The position numbers were made by a program, and so were the translations under genes. Positions 1 through 8,570 of a stretch of 24,119 nt of DNA are shown in pieces. The notes beneath the pieces were generated by a model. The model searched no databases and was not told where the DNA came from. It was given only the letters and a program-made list of their open reading frames with translations. The stretch comes from Sporothrix humicola (taxonomy: Eukaryota > Ascomycota > Sordariomycetes > Ophiostomatales > Ophiostomataceae), in the NCBI GenBank assembly GCA_021396245.1, contig WNYE01000168.1, positions 1 to 24,119 of the forward strand, in the 5' to 3' direction. Each line of letters begins with the position of its first letter. Position 1 is the stretch's first letter.

Positions 1-2802
1 AAATATAAAAATATAAGTTTATATAATTATATATTTTAAATAATCAATAACGATTAAGTCTTTTATTTAAGTTATTAAAAAAAAACTTTAATCTTATATA
101 TTTATCGTACTTTATATAACTTTATAACCCTTACTTCATTTTTATATAAAGTTATCCTTTAGTTTATATTACTTTATACCTTTTACTTTATCTTTATATA
201 AAGTAACGTTTTATCTTTTAATTAGTTAATTTTTACCGTAATATTATTCGTCTTTTATTTTACGTTTTAAAAAGCTTACCTTTTAGTTACGCTAATACCG
301 CCGCCTTACGTCGGTCGTATTATTTATCCTCCGTACCCGTTAAGGGGTTAGTTTATGTTTATTTTTAGCTTATTGTCGAGGCCGTGGAGGCTACGTCCAT
401 AACAGTATACGCCTCGATTAAGTTACCTTTAAAAAAATAACGTTTTTTCGGTTAAAATACGGTTATTATCGCCGTTATTAACACTTTTCGTATTACGGAG
501 AAAAAAGTATACGCCGGTGACCGGTCTAAAACAACTTACGAAACCGTACGAACGGTACGACGAGTATAATAATAAGCTCTCCGGTACGTAAATATACGTT
601 ATTAACGAGTTATTTTATACGAAACTTTAATAAAAAACATTAACTTATAAAAGTTAAAAAAATAAACTTATTTTTAAAGTTATACTTTCGTTACCCTTTT
701 TTTTTTTTTACTTTTAAAACGTTTAAATAATATATACGCCGTATATTTTAACGATAAAGCCGAAATTTTCTCCCATTAGTTTTTTTTAACTTTAAACGCT
801 TTATTACCCTTATTAATACCGGCGTCGTATAACCGTATTTTTATTAACTAAAACGTTTTTATAAATAATATTTTAACAGTAATTTACCGTACCTTTTTAC
901 GTAAAACCTTTAAGTTAAACTAAATATTAAACGTACTCTTTCGAGCTTACGGCGACTTTTTCGTCTTTTAATTTTAAAATATTATTATAGTTAACTTACG
1001 TTTTAACCATTAACTATTATACTTTAAAATATTTTATATTATCGTTATCCCGAAGCTTAATAAAACCGCCTCGGAAAAATAAAAGGTTAAAAGTTAAAGG
1101 TTAATAACGCTTTTTAATATAATTAATAAAGTTATTAAAGTTATCGTAGTTTATAAACTCGTTAAAACGACAAAAAATAATTACTTTTTTTTAAAAAGTT
1201 AAATAAATAACCGGCGACACCGGTTTATAAAACTTATAACTTACTTTTTTACTAACGCGGTACACGGTGTATAAAGCTTTAAAGATACAGTAACTTTTTT
1301 TTAATTAAATATTTAAAAAACCTTCGATAATATTTATTATAGTTAACTTATTTATACTTTTTATACCTTTTACCTCTCGGTTTAATTAATTAATTAAATT
1401 ATAAATTATTTATTAAATTAAATTACGAAGTTTTTTTTCGATAAAAAAATAACATTAATATAACTTATTACCGTAAACGTTTTATAAAAGTCCCCTTTAT
1501 CGTTTATTTTATTTATTTTTTTCGTAACACCGTTTTACTACGTTTTTTATTAATATTATAAAATTATTACTTTAAAGTTTATAAATAATATTAACTTTTT
1601 TACTTATAACCGTACAATAACCTTTTACTATTATATTTTATAAAACGTTTAAAAAATAATTATAAATTAAGTATAACCGAGAGACGTTATATTTAAACCG
1701 ACGAAAAACGAACTTTTTTATTTCTTTCACGCTTATAAAGCTCCGACGACGACGTTTACGCTTAACTAAAACATCGTCTTTACCCTCCACCGAATAACCT
1801 ACTTCTTCGATATTTAATTAAATAAAAAACTTTTTTTTTAAAATATATTTAATAAATAAAACACCGTTTTACCGTATAAAACTATACTTTTACGAGACTT
1901 ACCGAGAAAATATAAAGTTATATACTTTCGTAAACTTAAATAATTTATACGGTTATACTCTAAAATATAATAACTTACGGCGTAAACGTTTTTTTTTTAA
2001 AGTTAAAAAATAATTAACCGACGTTCTCTTTAAATATTATTTTCCACGGGTATCTTCGTATAATTTTCGAGGTTTACCGGTTAACATTTACCCACCTTTT
2101 TTACTTTAAATTAAATATACCGTTATTAAACTTTTATTTAAAATACCGTTAAACCGTTTTTTTATTTCGGTTAAATTATTAAATTAAAACTTAAACGATT
2201 TAAAGTATAATATATTACTTTTAACCGTTTATTAACTATTACTTATTTCTCTTTATATTACCTCCGCCGTTTACTTTCGAAAAAACAAACTAAGTTATAA
2301 TTATCGACCGTTAAAAAGTTTAATAGTAATAAAACGTTAAAACCGACCGTTTTACAAAATCTTTCGTTATATAAACGTTATATTAAATAATAAAAACCGT
2401 ACAACGCTATTACTTTTATTTTATAAAAACTAAAAATAACTTTTTTACGTAAATCCGTATAAATTATATTAACCTTTACGTATACTTTTTTTAACGTAAA
2501 ATTATTAACTTTTTAGATTACTTTTACGGCGTTAAAAATAAAACGACTAAATATATAATTTTAATATATTTAAAAATACCACCGCGGCCGGTAAATTAAC
2601 TTTAAACTTTTAAAAAACTAAAATATAAGTTATAAAACGACTTTAAAATTAAACTAATTTTTCGGTAACTTATTTAAAACGATAAACTTTTAAAGTATAA
2701 CTTTACGAAAAAGTTAAAAAGGTCACCGTCACTAAAGTAACGTACCGTCGCTCGAGTTATACTTTTTTTTTATTTTTACACCGTACCGCGGTAATACGTT
2801 AT

Positions 2803-3022
2803 TCTTTTTTAACGGTAATAACTTTATAAATACGACGTTTTTTAACTTTAATTAAAGTTTACTCTTTAAAAAAACGCCGTTTTTCTTTAACGGTATTAAC
2901 TTTATAAATATAATATTCTTTAACTTCGATTAAAGTTTACTTTACGAAAAAACACCGTCCCTCTTTAATAATATTAACTTTACGAGTATAACGTTTTTTA
3001 ACTTCGATTAAAGTTTACTCTT
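2803..3022. repeat. 78-bp imperfect tandem repeat, about 2.8 copies, inside the RIP block
   Basis: The string TTAACTTYRATTAAAGTTTACT recurs at 2842, 2920 and 2998, exactly 78 bp apart. Between them, variants of CTTTAAYGGTATTAACTTTA also recur at the same period. The copies differ mostly by C/T and G/A changes, as expected if the array existed before RIP. The period is a multiple of three, so it could descend from a 26-residue protein repeat, but that is weak evidence. Confidence 0.75.
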
Positions 3023-3147
3023 CGAACGAAAAGTTAACTAAACGGTTACGTTTAATACTTCAATAATTTCGGTAACGACGGCCTTTATCTCCGTCTTTAT
3101 TTTAAATATCGAATAATCGAACGCCAAAGGTAACAACGATAAACTCG

Positions 3148-3238
3148 TTATAACACCGGTAATACTCGAACGATCGGTCTTAACGTTAAAAGTATAAAAG
3201 TAAAAAACTTATTATAACACCGGTTATACTCGAACGAT
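3148..3238. repeat. 27-bp direct repeat near the RIP block edge
   Basis: A 27-bp string beginning TTATAACACCGG occurs at 3148-3174 and again at 3212-3238 with one mismatch (A/T), 64 bp apart on the same strand. It lies within 40 bp of the point where RIP bias stops, so it may be a sub-terminal repeat of the degraded element. Confidence 0.65.
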
Positions 3239-3275
3239 AAACTTTAAAACAAAAAAAAAAAACTAAGTTTACGAA

Positions 3276-3715
3276 CCATACACTCTTTTATTTTATACCT
3301 TGTTTACTACACTTACCCTTTTATTTATTTACCACATACAACTATTTATTTATTTATTTGTTTACTCAACGTATAACCTTAACAGACCAACATACACTCG
3401 TGTAAGCTAAAAAGTTTATACACACAATTCTGTGGTAGTTTCTTCTCTATAAAGGTTCTACCTAACTAGTCGCCAATAGTTAGGATTAACTAAGAAAAGC
3501 GAATAATAATAATAATAATATCTCATTGACCATTTCTCGTTTTTCAATTCTCATCCGTACGTTATTGTTTTGGGAACAGCATGTGTTATTTTGTACTGCT
3601 GATATCAGTTTGAAAATCAAATGAAACTGCTTGTTATACAATGTATCGAATTACAAAATCAAGATAAAGTAACAGGCTATGATGAATAAAACAAGACAAG
3701 GAATCTAAGTGACAT
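3276..3715. other. Gene-free transition between RIP block and transcription factor gene
   Basis: Normal CA/TG content resumes here. The stretch holds a (TATT)4 run near 3343-3360 and an (AAT)6 microsatellite at 3502-3519. It should contain the 3' untranslated region of the transcription factor, which ends at 3716 on the minus strand. No gene is visible. Confidence 0.6.
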
Positions 3716-5482
3716 CTATTGAGACAGAAACTGCTCCCAGTCGGCTTCGTCCGGCGACCAGACCTGGCCGGTCTCGATTTCGTCGATATCTCTTTGCTGT
3801 TCATCTTCCCGTAGTGATAGTGTGAGCCCCCGATCGACATTCATCAACAGACACGTATTGGCCTTGTCGGTCAGCACATCGAGGTGGCGGTAGCTGCCGC
3901 CGAGGGTGGTGCCGACGATGCGGACCATTTCCATCAGCGTGTCGATCGGGCCGACGACCATGGAGGAGGCTGGTGGGTGTGTGTTGGGCGAGACCGAGAG
4001 AAGGTCCGCCAGCGAACAGCCCATGTCAAAGATCTTCTCGAGGATGCCGACACCGTTGGCCTCGAAGGCTTTGGGCGGGAGCAGCCTGGAAATGAGAACA
4101 ACATCGCGGGTGACGGCCACCGGGTAGTGGAGGGACATGCTGTGCTCTGTGTCGGAGCCAGACAGCAAGGTCTTGGAGACACACAGCCGCCAGACAATGA
4201 TCTTGAGCCACTGGCGTGAAATAAAAAAGTCGGCCTGCTGCATTTCAGAGTGGTCGACGCTGGGAATGCTGGGGAGGGCGTACTGCAAAGTGTCCTGGAG
4301 ACGGGCGAGAGACAGCTGTGAGTCGGGCAGGGGAAGGGTGGTGGATGCTGTCTGGGCGGCTGAAGGGGCCGAATTCCACGATGCGATAAAGTCGGCGTCA
4401 AAGTGCTGAAAGAGGTTGATCAGGTCCAGAAAGCCGGTCAAGACGGCGACGTCAGGGTCACTTGCATGCCTGGCTGGGACACTCGGCACGGCCAGCGTGC
4501 TCTGCAGAGTGAGTGGGCGGTGCCGCTGGAGGGCATACGCCCGCTCGGTGATGAAGAGGACCCAAAACAGGCGCCTTGCGTATGTGGCTGTCGAGGCATC
4601 GAGATGGTCGTACGTTTGCTCCTCGTGTAGCCGCAAGGTCTGCAGGATGGTCATTGATTCCCTGAGGTAAAACCAGGCGGCGTCGTCCTTGGCCATGCAA
4701 AAGTAGGCCGAGAAGAGGAAGAAAGACGTCTGTATGTGAGCCAACGTATGCGGCTCGACCAGGTTCAGGCTGCCTTGTCGGCGGGCACGCAGACTTTCTT
4801 CGATAAAAAAGTCGGGCGAGGGGAGAGATAGATCTGAGGATGGCGGAGGTGGAAGAATTTCGGGCGACAAGGAGATGACGGCACAACAGGCGGCCATGAG
4901 TGCATAGTTGGCCGGTGGGATGGCGAGACATGGGTCGTCATTGTGATCACTAAAAGACGCGTAGGCCTGGTCGCGTTGGAGAATGGGCGTCAGAGGGTAC
5001 TTGTACTCGAAAAATGCATCGAGACACCATCTGATGACGCCGACGGACACTAGATGGGAGGGCTGGAAGTCATTTGTGGGGATATCTATGGGAGTTGGTA
5101 TCCTTGGAGTTTGTATCGTCGGAGTGGTTGTGGTAGGAGATGGAGTTGTATTTGGGAAGAGCTGGGTTGTTTGTATTTGCGTTTGCGGAATCGGATATGG
5201 ATCCGGGCTTTGTAAACCCGGGCTCTGTACGTGCGGGCTCCGTGTGCTTAGACTGGGCCTTCCCAGGCTCGGCCTTGCCCGTCTTGCACCTTTTGGCCCC
5301 GTCTTTTTGTGAACGGCCAGGTATGTGCAGCCGTCGAAAGTTGATGTCGTTGTTGCTGTCGCCTGGCAATTGGCACACGGCCTGCCTCCATCGCACCGAA
5401 TTTTATGTGCATGGCACGCATCACAGGCCTGGCGGACCTTGCAGGGTTTTCGTAAGAGCACTCTTGGTGGATTTTGCGACAT
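3716..5482 (-). CDS. Zn2Cys6 fungal transcription factor, probable regulator of the sugar cluster
   Basis: This 588-residue intronless gene encodes a nuclear DNA-binding regulator. The zinc cluster has Cys at 20, 23, 30, 36, 39 and 52 (CX2CX6CX5CX2CX12C), followed by a basic KKTGPKGARR linker at 59-68 resembling maltose/amylase-type regulators such as AmyR. Residues 70-137 are rich in Pro, Thr, Ser and Gln. From about 144 a fungal-specific transcription factor middle domain begins (IRWCLDAFFEYKYPLTPIL). The C-terminus is acidic with two Trp residues, a plausible activation region. The start is the first ATG of the frame, with A at -3. The last zinc-cluster spacing (12) is longer than the usual 6-8. 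Because it lies beside a sugar permease and two glycosidases, control of that cluster is the likely role. This is inferred from position; the family itself is clear. Confidence 0.9.
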   Translation of the reverse strand: MSQNPPRVLLRKPCKVRQACDACHAHKIRCDGGRPCANCQATATTTSTFDGCTYLAVHKKTGPKGARRARPSLGRPSLSTRSPHVQSPGLQSPDPYPIPQTQIQTTQLFPNTTPSPTTTTPTIQTPRIPTPIDIPTNDFQPSHLVSVGVIRWCLDAFFEYKYPLTPILQRDQAYASFSDHNDDPCLAIPPANYALMAACCAVISLSPEILPPPPSSDLSLPSPDFFIEESLRARRQGSLNLVEPHTLAHIQTSFFLFSAYFCMAKDDAAWFYLRESMTILQTLRLHEEQTYDHLDASTATYARRLFWVLFITERAYALQRHRPLTLQSTLAVPSVPARHASDPDVAVLTGFLDLINLFQHFDADFIASWNSAPSAAQTASTTLPLPDSQLSLARLQDTLQYALPSIPSVDHSEMQQADFFISRQWLKIIVWRLCVSKTLLSGSDTEHSMSLHYPVAVTRDVVLISRLLPPKAFEANGVGILEKIFDMGCSLADLLSVSPNTHPPASSMVVGPIDTLMEMVRIVGTTLGGSYRHLDVLTDKANTCLLMNVDRGLTLSLREDEQQRDIDEIETGQVWSPDEADWEQFLSQ

Positions 5483-5927
5483 TGTGTTGGGTGCCGTTTT
5501 GACTTGACAAAGATCGTCGTTACCATCGTGAGATCAAAGGTGGAGAAGTTGTGTGCGGAAGTCGGCCAGCGGAAATCGCTGAAAACGAGAAAACACAAAA
5601 CGTGGAGACCATGCCCTTTTTGACGCATTCTCGCCACCTCACCTTGGAATCCCCGCACCTCGTGACGAGGTTCCTTTTTCGATTTTCTCGGTGTTCTGGA
5701 AGTTGATTTATGTTACTTTGCTCGAACTGGTACTTTTGGGGGAGCATTTGGCCTTACGGTTGAGCTGGGTTCAGACTGTTTGGTTGCACATATTGATTTT
5801 TGAAAAATTCCTTCAAAAAGTCACTTTACATTCATATTGTCACAATGTGTGGGACGTAAACAAAATAAAATCACTGGTTCCAATTGTTACTACTAACTGG
5901 CCTACACCTATCCAACTACCTCCCAAA
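5483..5927. other. Promoter of the regulator and 3' end of the permease
   Basis: This 445-bp gap lies between two minus-strand genes. The part nearest 5483 is the promoter/leader of the transcription factor; the part nearest 5927 is the permease 3' untranslated region. Apart from a spaced CGG triplet at 5556-5572 I see no other feature. Confidence 0.6.
5556..5572 (+). promoter_or_regulatory. Three CGG triplets at exact 7-bp spacing upstream of the regulator
   Basis: CGGAAGTCGGCCAGCGG carries CGG at 5556, 5563 and 5570, 74-90 bp upstream of the regulator's ATG. Zn2Cys6 proteins bind CGG half-sites whose orientation and spacing give specificity, so direct repeats with N4 spacing could be an autoregulatory site. 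This is inference only. Confidence 0.35.
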
Positions 5928-7565
5928 CTACACAACAGTCTTCTTCACGGCCACGCCATCGACGACGACGTACTGGCTAAACTTGCGCGGGGCCACGCCC
6001 CGGGCGTACAGGCAGTCAATGTCGTGGTAGGTGCGGTTTTTCGTCTCGGGCTGGAAGAACCAGAGGGCGCCCAAAATAAAGACTTCGGCGCCGACAAACA
6101 AAAACATGACCTTGCCGCCCCAGTTGAGCTCGTCGGGGTTGATAAAGTAGGGGAAGACGGACGACAGCAGGAGGGCGGTCAGCTGTTGGCACACAAGACT
6201 GAAAGCGATCGTCTTTGGACGGGTGGCCTGGGAGGCAGTCTCTTGGGCGACGGCCCAGCCGAAGCAGCCGACGGTGGCCGTGTAGAGCATGGACCAGGTG
6301 ATCATGAACACGAGGAGGGCCGTGTTGGCGGCGCGGTTGGTTTGGCTGCAGAGGGAGGTGCCGCCAATCACGAGGGACCAGCAAAGTAACAAAGTGCCAC
6401 CGCCGACCAAGGATTTGCGGCGGGGCAGAACGTCCGAAACCAAGACGGCGACGCAGTTGGAGACAAACTGGAGCGTGGAGCTGATGGCCGTTAGCCCAAA
6501 GGCGTTGGACTGCCCGATGAGCTCAAAGTAGTAGGTCTGGTAGGTGTTGGCAAAGTAGCCGCCGGAAAAGTTTTGCGACTGCAGCCCGAGGACGGCCACG
6601 AGCGTGCGCGTCCTGTGCTCCTTTGAGAAAATAGCGCGCCAGCTCGTCTGCTTGGCCATGTTGGCCTCGCCGGCCGAGACCTCGAGCTCGGACTGGATGA
6701 AGCGGAGGCGGTCGTCAATCGACACAGAGTTGTCCTTGCCAAATAGACGCACAATGGCCTTGCGGGCATCCTCGTAGCGGCCCTTTTTGACGTACCAGAC
6801 GGGCGATTCGGGCAGAAAGACGAGGCCGATCATGAAGAGGGAAGGGACCAAAAAGGTCAGACAAAATGCCAACCGGTAGCTCCACTCGCCGTCAATCTTG
6901 GACGAGCCGTAGCCCGTAATGGACGACATGAAGAAGCCGAGCACGATGATGACGTTGGTGAGCGAGCTCAGCGAGGACCGAAGCTCAGCCGGCGCGTTTT
7001 CCGTCACGTAGAGTGGCGGCGTCACCGTCGAGAAGCCGACGGACAGTCCGAGGAGGAGCTTTGAGACGAACAGGACCGGCAAGCTCGGGGCAAAGACCAG
7101 GGCAAACGTCGATGCCAGTGACAGAATGACCGCCGTCCACAGAACCGCCCGCCGTCCCACCAGGTCGGCAAACTGGCCCGTCAAAAAGGCCCCAAAGACC
7201 TGCCCGATCGTGCTCGCCGCGTTCCACAGCGACTGCCACAGTGCGGGGATCACGTAGGAGTCGTCCGTCTGGTAATACTCGCCGTACACCTTGCGAAACT
7301 CGGGGAACGCAATGGCGACACCCGACAGGCCGGCGTCGTAGCCCCAGCCAAACACCAGCGACATGACAAACAGCGACCGCCACACGAACCGGCTGTCCTT
7401 GCGCAGGTCCGCCCACAGCCGCTGGTACTGCTGCTTGGGCGTCAGGTCCTGGGCGTTGGCGGCGTCCATGACGGCGGCAGTTTTGGTGTCTTCAATGCCA
7501 ATGTCGGGCACAGGAGACTCGTCGCAGACGGCAACGGCCTTTTCAGTAAGGTCCTTGTCGGTCAT
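5928..7565 (-). CDS. MFS sugar permease (alpha-glucoside/sucrose:H+ symporter type)
   Basis: A 545-residue plasma-membrane transporter of the sugar porter family. Hallmarks: a loop 2-3 motif GQFADLVGRR at 130-139, a half-one end motif PESPVW at 252-257, and PETKNRTYHDID at 506-517 after the last membrane segment. Hydrophobic segments recur from about 62 to 504, consistent with twelve helices around a central cytoplasmic loop at 257-320. The N-terminal 55 residues are hydrophilic, as in yeast maltose permeases. The start has a strong context (CACCATG). The gene is intronless. It diverges from the GH32 invertase and lies 445 bp upstream of the same-strand regulator. As both neighbouring hydrolases lack signal peptides, intact disaccharide import is the likely job; the exact sugar cannot be read from sequence. 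Confidence 0.9.
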   Translation of the reverse strand: MTDKDLTEKAVAVCDESPVPDIGIEDTKTAAVMDAANAQDLTPKQQYQRLWADLRKDSRFVWRSLFVMSLVFGWGYDAGLSGVAIAFPEFRKVYGEYYQTDDSYVIPALWQSLWNAASTIGQVFGAFLTGQFADLVGRRAVLWTAVILSLASTFALVFAPSLPVLFVSKLLLGLSVGFSTVTPPLYVTENAPAELRSSLSSLTNVIIVLGFFMSSITGYGSSKIDGEWSYRLAFCLTFLVPSLFMIGLVFLPESPVWYVKKGRYEDARKAIVRLFGKDNSVSIDDRLRFIQSELEVSAGEANMAKQTSWRAIFSKEHRTRTLVAVLGLQSQNFSGGYFANTYQTYYFELIGQSNAFGLTAISSTLQFVSNCVAVLVSDVLPRRKSLVGGGTLLLCWSLVIGGTSLCSQTNRAANTALLVFMITWSMLYTATVGCFGWAVAQETASQATRPKTIAFSLVCQQLTALLLSSVFPYFINPDELNWGGKVMFLFVGAEVFILGALWFFQPETKNRTYHDIDCLYARGVAPRKFSQYVVVDGVAVKKTVV

Positions 7566-7808
7566 GGTGAAGGTGGTGGAGGTAGAAAAGGTGAAGGTAA
7601 GATAAAGTGAAGGTCAAACCAAAAGAAGAAAGATAGTAGAAAAAGGTGATGGGAAGGCTGTTGTGAGAGGCCTGGTGATTCTTCATGAAAATGAAATGAA
7701 AAGTCGCGGGGAGACAGCATCATCTTATCCTCCACCAGGATGAGGTCTGGAAGTGCAAGTCTTCAGTCGACCTCCAGTCGTCAACAGAACCACGAGGTGC
7801 CAGTCCCC

Positions 7809-7827
7809 GTGGGGAACGATCCTGGGG
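7809..7827 (+). promoter_or_regulatory. Paired CreA-type carbon catabolite repressor sites
   Basis: GTGGGG (7809-7814) and CTGGGG (7822-7827) both fit the CreA/CRE1 consensus SYGGRG, lie on the same strand and start 13 bp apart. A third site occurs in reverse as CCCCAG at 8231-8236. Closely paired sites are the arrangement associated with functional CreA repression in Aspergillus, and glucose repression would suit a disaccharide-use cluster. Confidence 0.45.
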
Positions 7828-7910
7828 ATAATCTTTGAGGAGAGAGGGACAAAATTAGAAGGGTAACAAAAAAAGAAGACAAAAAAAAAGGACCAAAAAA
7901 GACTGCCTCT

Positions 7911-8020
7911 GGCCAATGGGGCGAATTGGGTGAATTTGTGCAAGTCGGGGAGTCAAGTTGAAAATCTCCACTTTTGACGACGCCGGCCAATAGGGTGAAT
8001 TGGTTCAACTTTTGTAAGTC
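7911..8020 (+). repeat. 36-bp promoter module repeated twice (CCAAT plus GGGTGAATT)
   Basis: Segments 7911-7946 and 7985-8020 are 36 bp each and match at 29 positions by hand alignment. Both open with GGCCAAT and end with AAGTC. The first holds two abutting nonamers, GGGCGAATT (7919-7927) and GGGTGAATT (7928-7936). The second holds GGGTGAATT (7993-8001) followed by the degenerate GGTTCAACT. They sit within the divergent promoter and probably represent duplicated activator sites. Confidence 0.6.
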
Positions 8021-8173
8021 CAAGCGACAATGGTGGATAGAGGTTCTTTCCCCATTCAGACATGAGAAGGAAAAAAGAAGAGAAAGAAAGGCGAAAAAAA
8101 GAAAGAAAAAAAAAACTAAAAACTATCCAAGTGTAAGGCTGTGAAGGGACATTGAACGGCCAGCAATGGTGGA

Positions 8174-8261
8174 GCCAATGGTTGAATTATCATTCGTTTT
8201 CGGCCGTCATTATTGACAGTTCACCTTGTACCCCAGCCAAACAGGGGTTGTCGGGTGAATT
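8174..8261 (+). promoter_or_regulatory. Further CCAAT/GGGTGAATT copies on the invertase side
   Basis: GCCAATGGTTGAATT at 8174-8188 repeats the CCAAT-plus-nonamer layout with GGTTGAATT at 8180-8188. A perfect GGGTGAATT lies at 8253-8261, after a GCCAA at 8236-8240. With the two modules upstream this gives five nonamers on one strand within about 345 bp. Confidence 0.45.
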
Positions 8262-8570
8262 GTTGATTCTAAATTCTCAACTTATCCGAGTCCTATCGTC
8301 TCTTATTCATCCTATTCGTGTTGTATTATTTTCCTCGTGTCTTACTTATCAGTTTGTTTTAGTCGACATATCTGATCGATTTACACGGAAGGTATAACAG
8401 GTTCTCGTGTTGAAGATGCATGAGTACTGAGGCATTTATCTCTGCATATCTCGCTTCTAGTCTTGATAAAGTCAAGACGCACGTTTCCCAGAGGATATCA
8501 CTGAAAACTTGTCGTCATTCTGCATTGTCATCATACTTGTTCACTTCAACATTACCGCCCTCACTACACC

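Larger units (their letters stand above)
1..3275. repeat. RIP-degraded AT-rich repeat block
   Basis: Very AT-rich DNA with long TA-rich stretches. CpA and TpG are nearly absent while CpG is kept: 241-300 and 421-480 contain no CA or TG but several CG. That is the signature of repeat-induced point mutation, which turns CpA into TpA on both strands of duplicated DNA in ascomycetes. CA and TG return abruptly at about 3275. No ORF of useful length exists on either strand. The source is probably an old transposable element, but I could not identify a family. The block runs off the left edge of the window. Confidence 0.85.
7566..8570. promoter_or_regulatory. Shared divergent promoter of permease and invertase
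   Basis: A 1005-bp gap between divergent start codons. The permease leader (7566-7660) is CT-rich on the minus strand. Candidate elements: CreA-type sites at 7809-7814, 7822-7827 and 8231-8236; CCAAT boxes at 7913-7917, 7987-7991 and 8175-8179; five GGGTGAATT-like nonamers; a CGGCCG palindrome at 8201-8206; and an almost pure purine tract at 8064-8115. The small ORFs here look non-coding. Confidence 0.7.

Noticed and set aside
1..3240. A long minus-strand frame through the RIP block that stays open if TAA/TAG are read as mutated codons, with a GKPRKL-like string resembling a Tc1/mariner transposase linker
   Set aside because: TGA is depleted everywhere by RIP, so any frame shows only TAA/TAG stops. 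The stop density I saw is about what base composition predicts, and no DDE or other domain could be found.
8152..8397. An 81-codon ORF in the divergent promoter
   Set aside because: It overlaps promoter motifs, has no recognisable sequence features and looks like chance.
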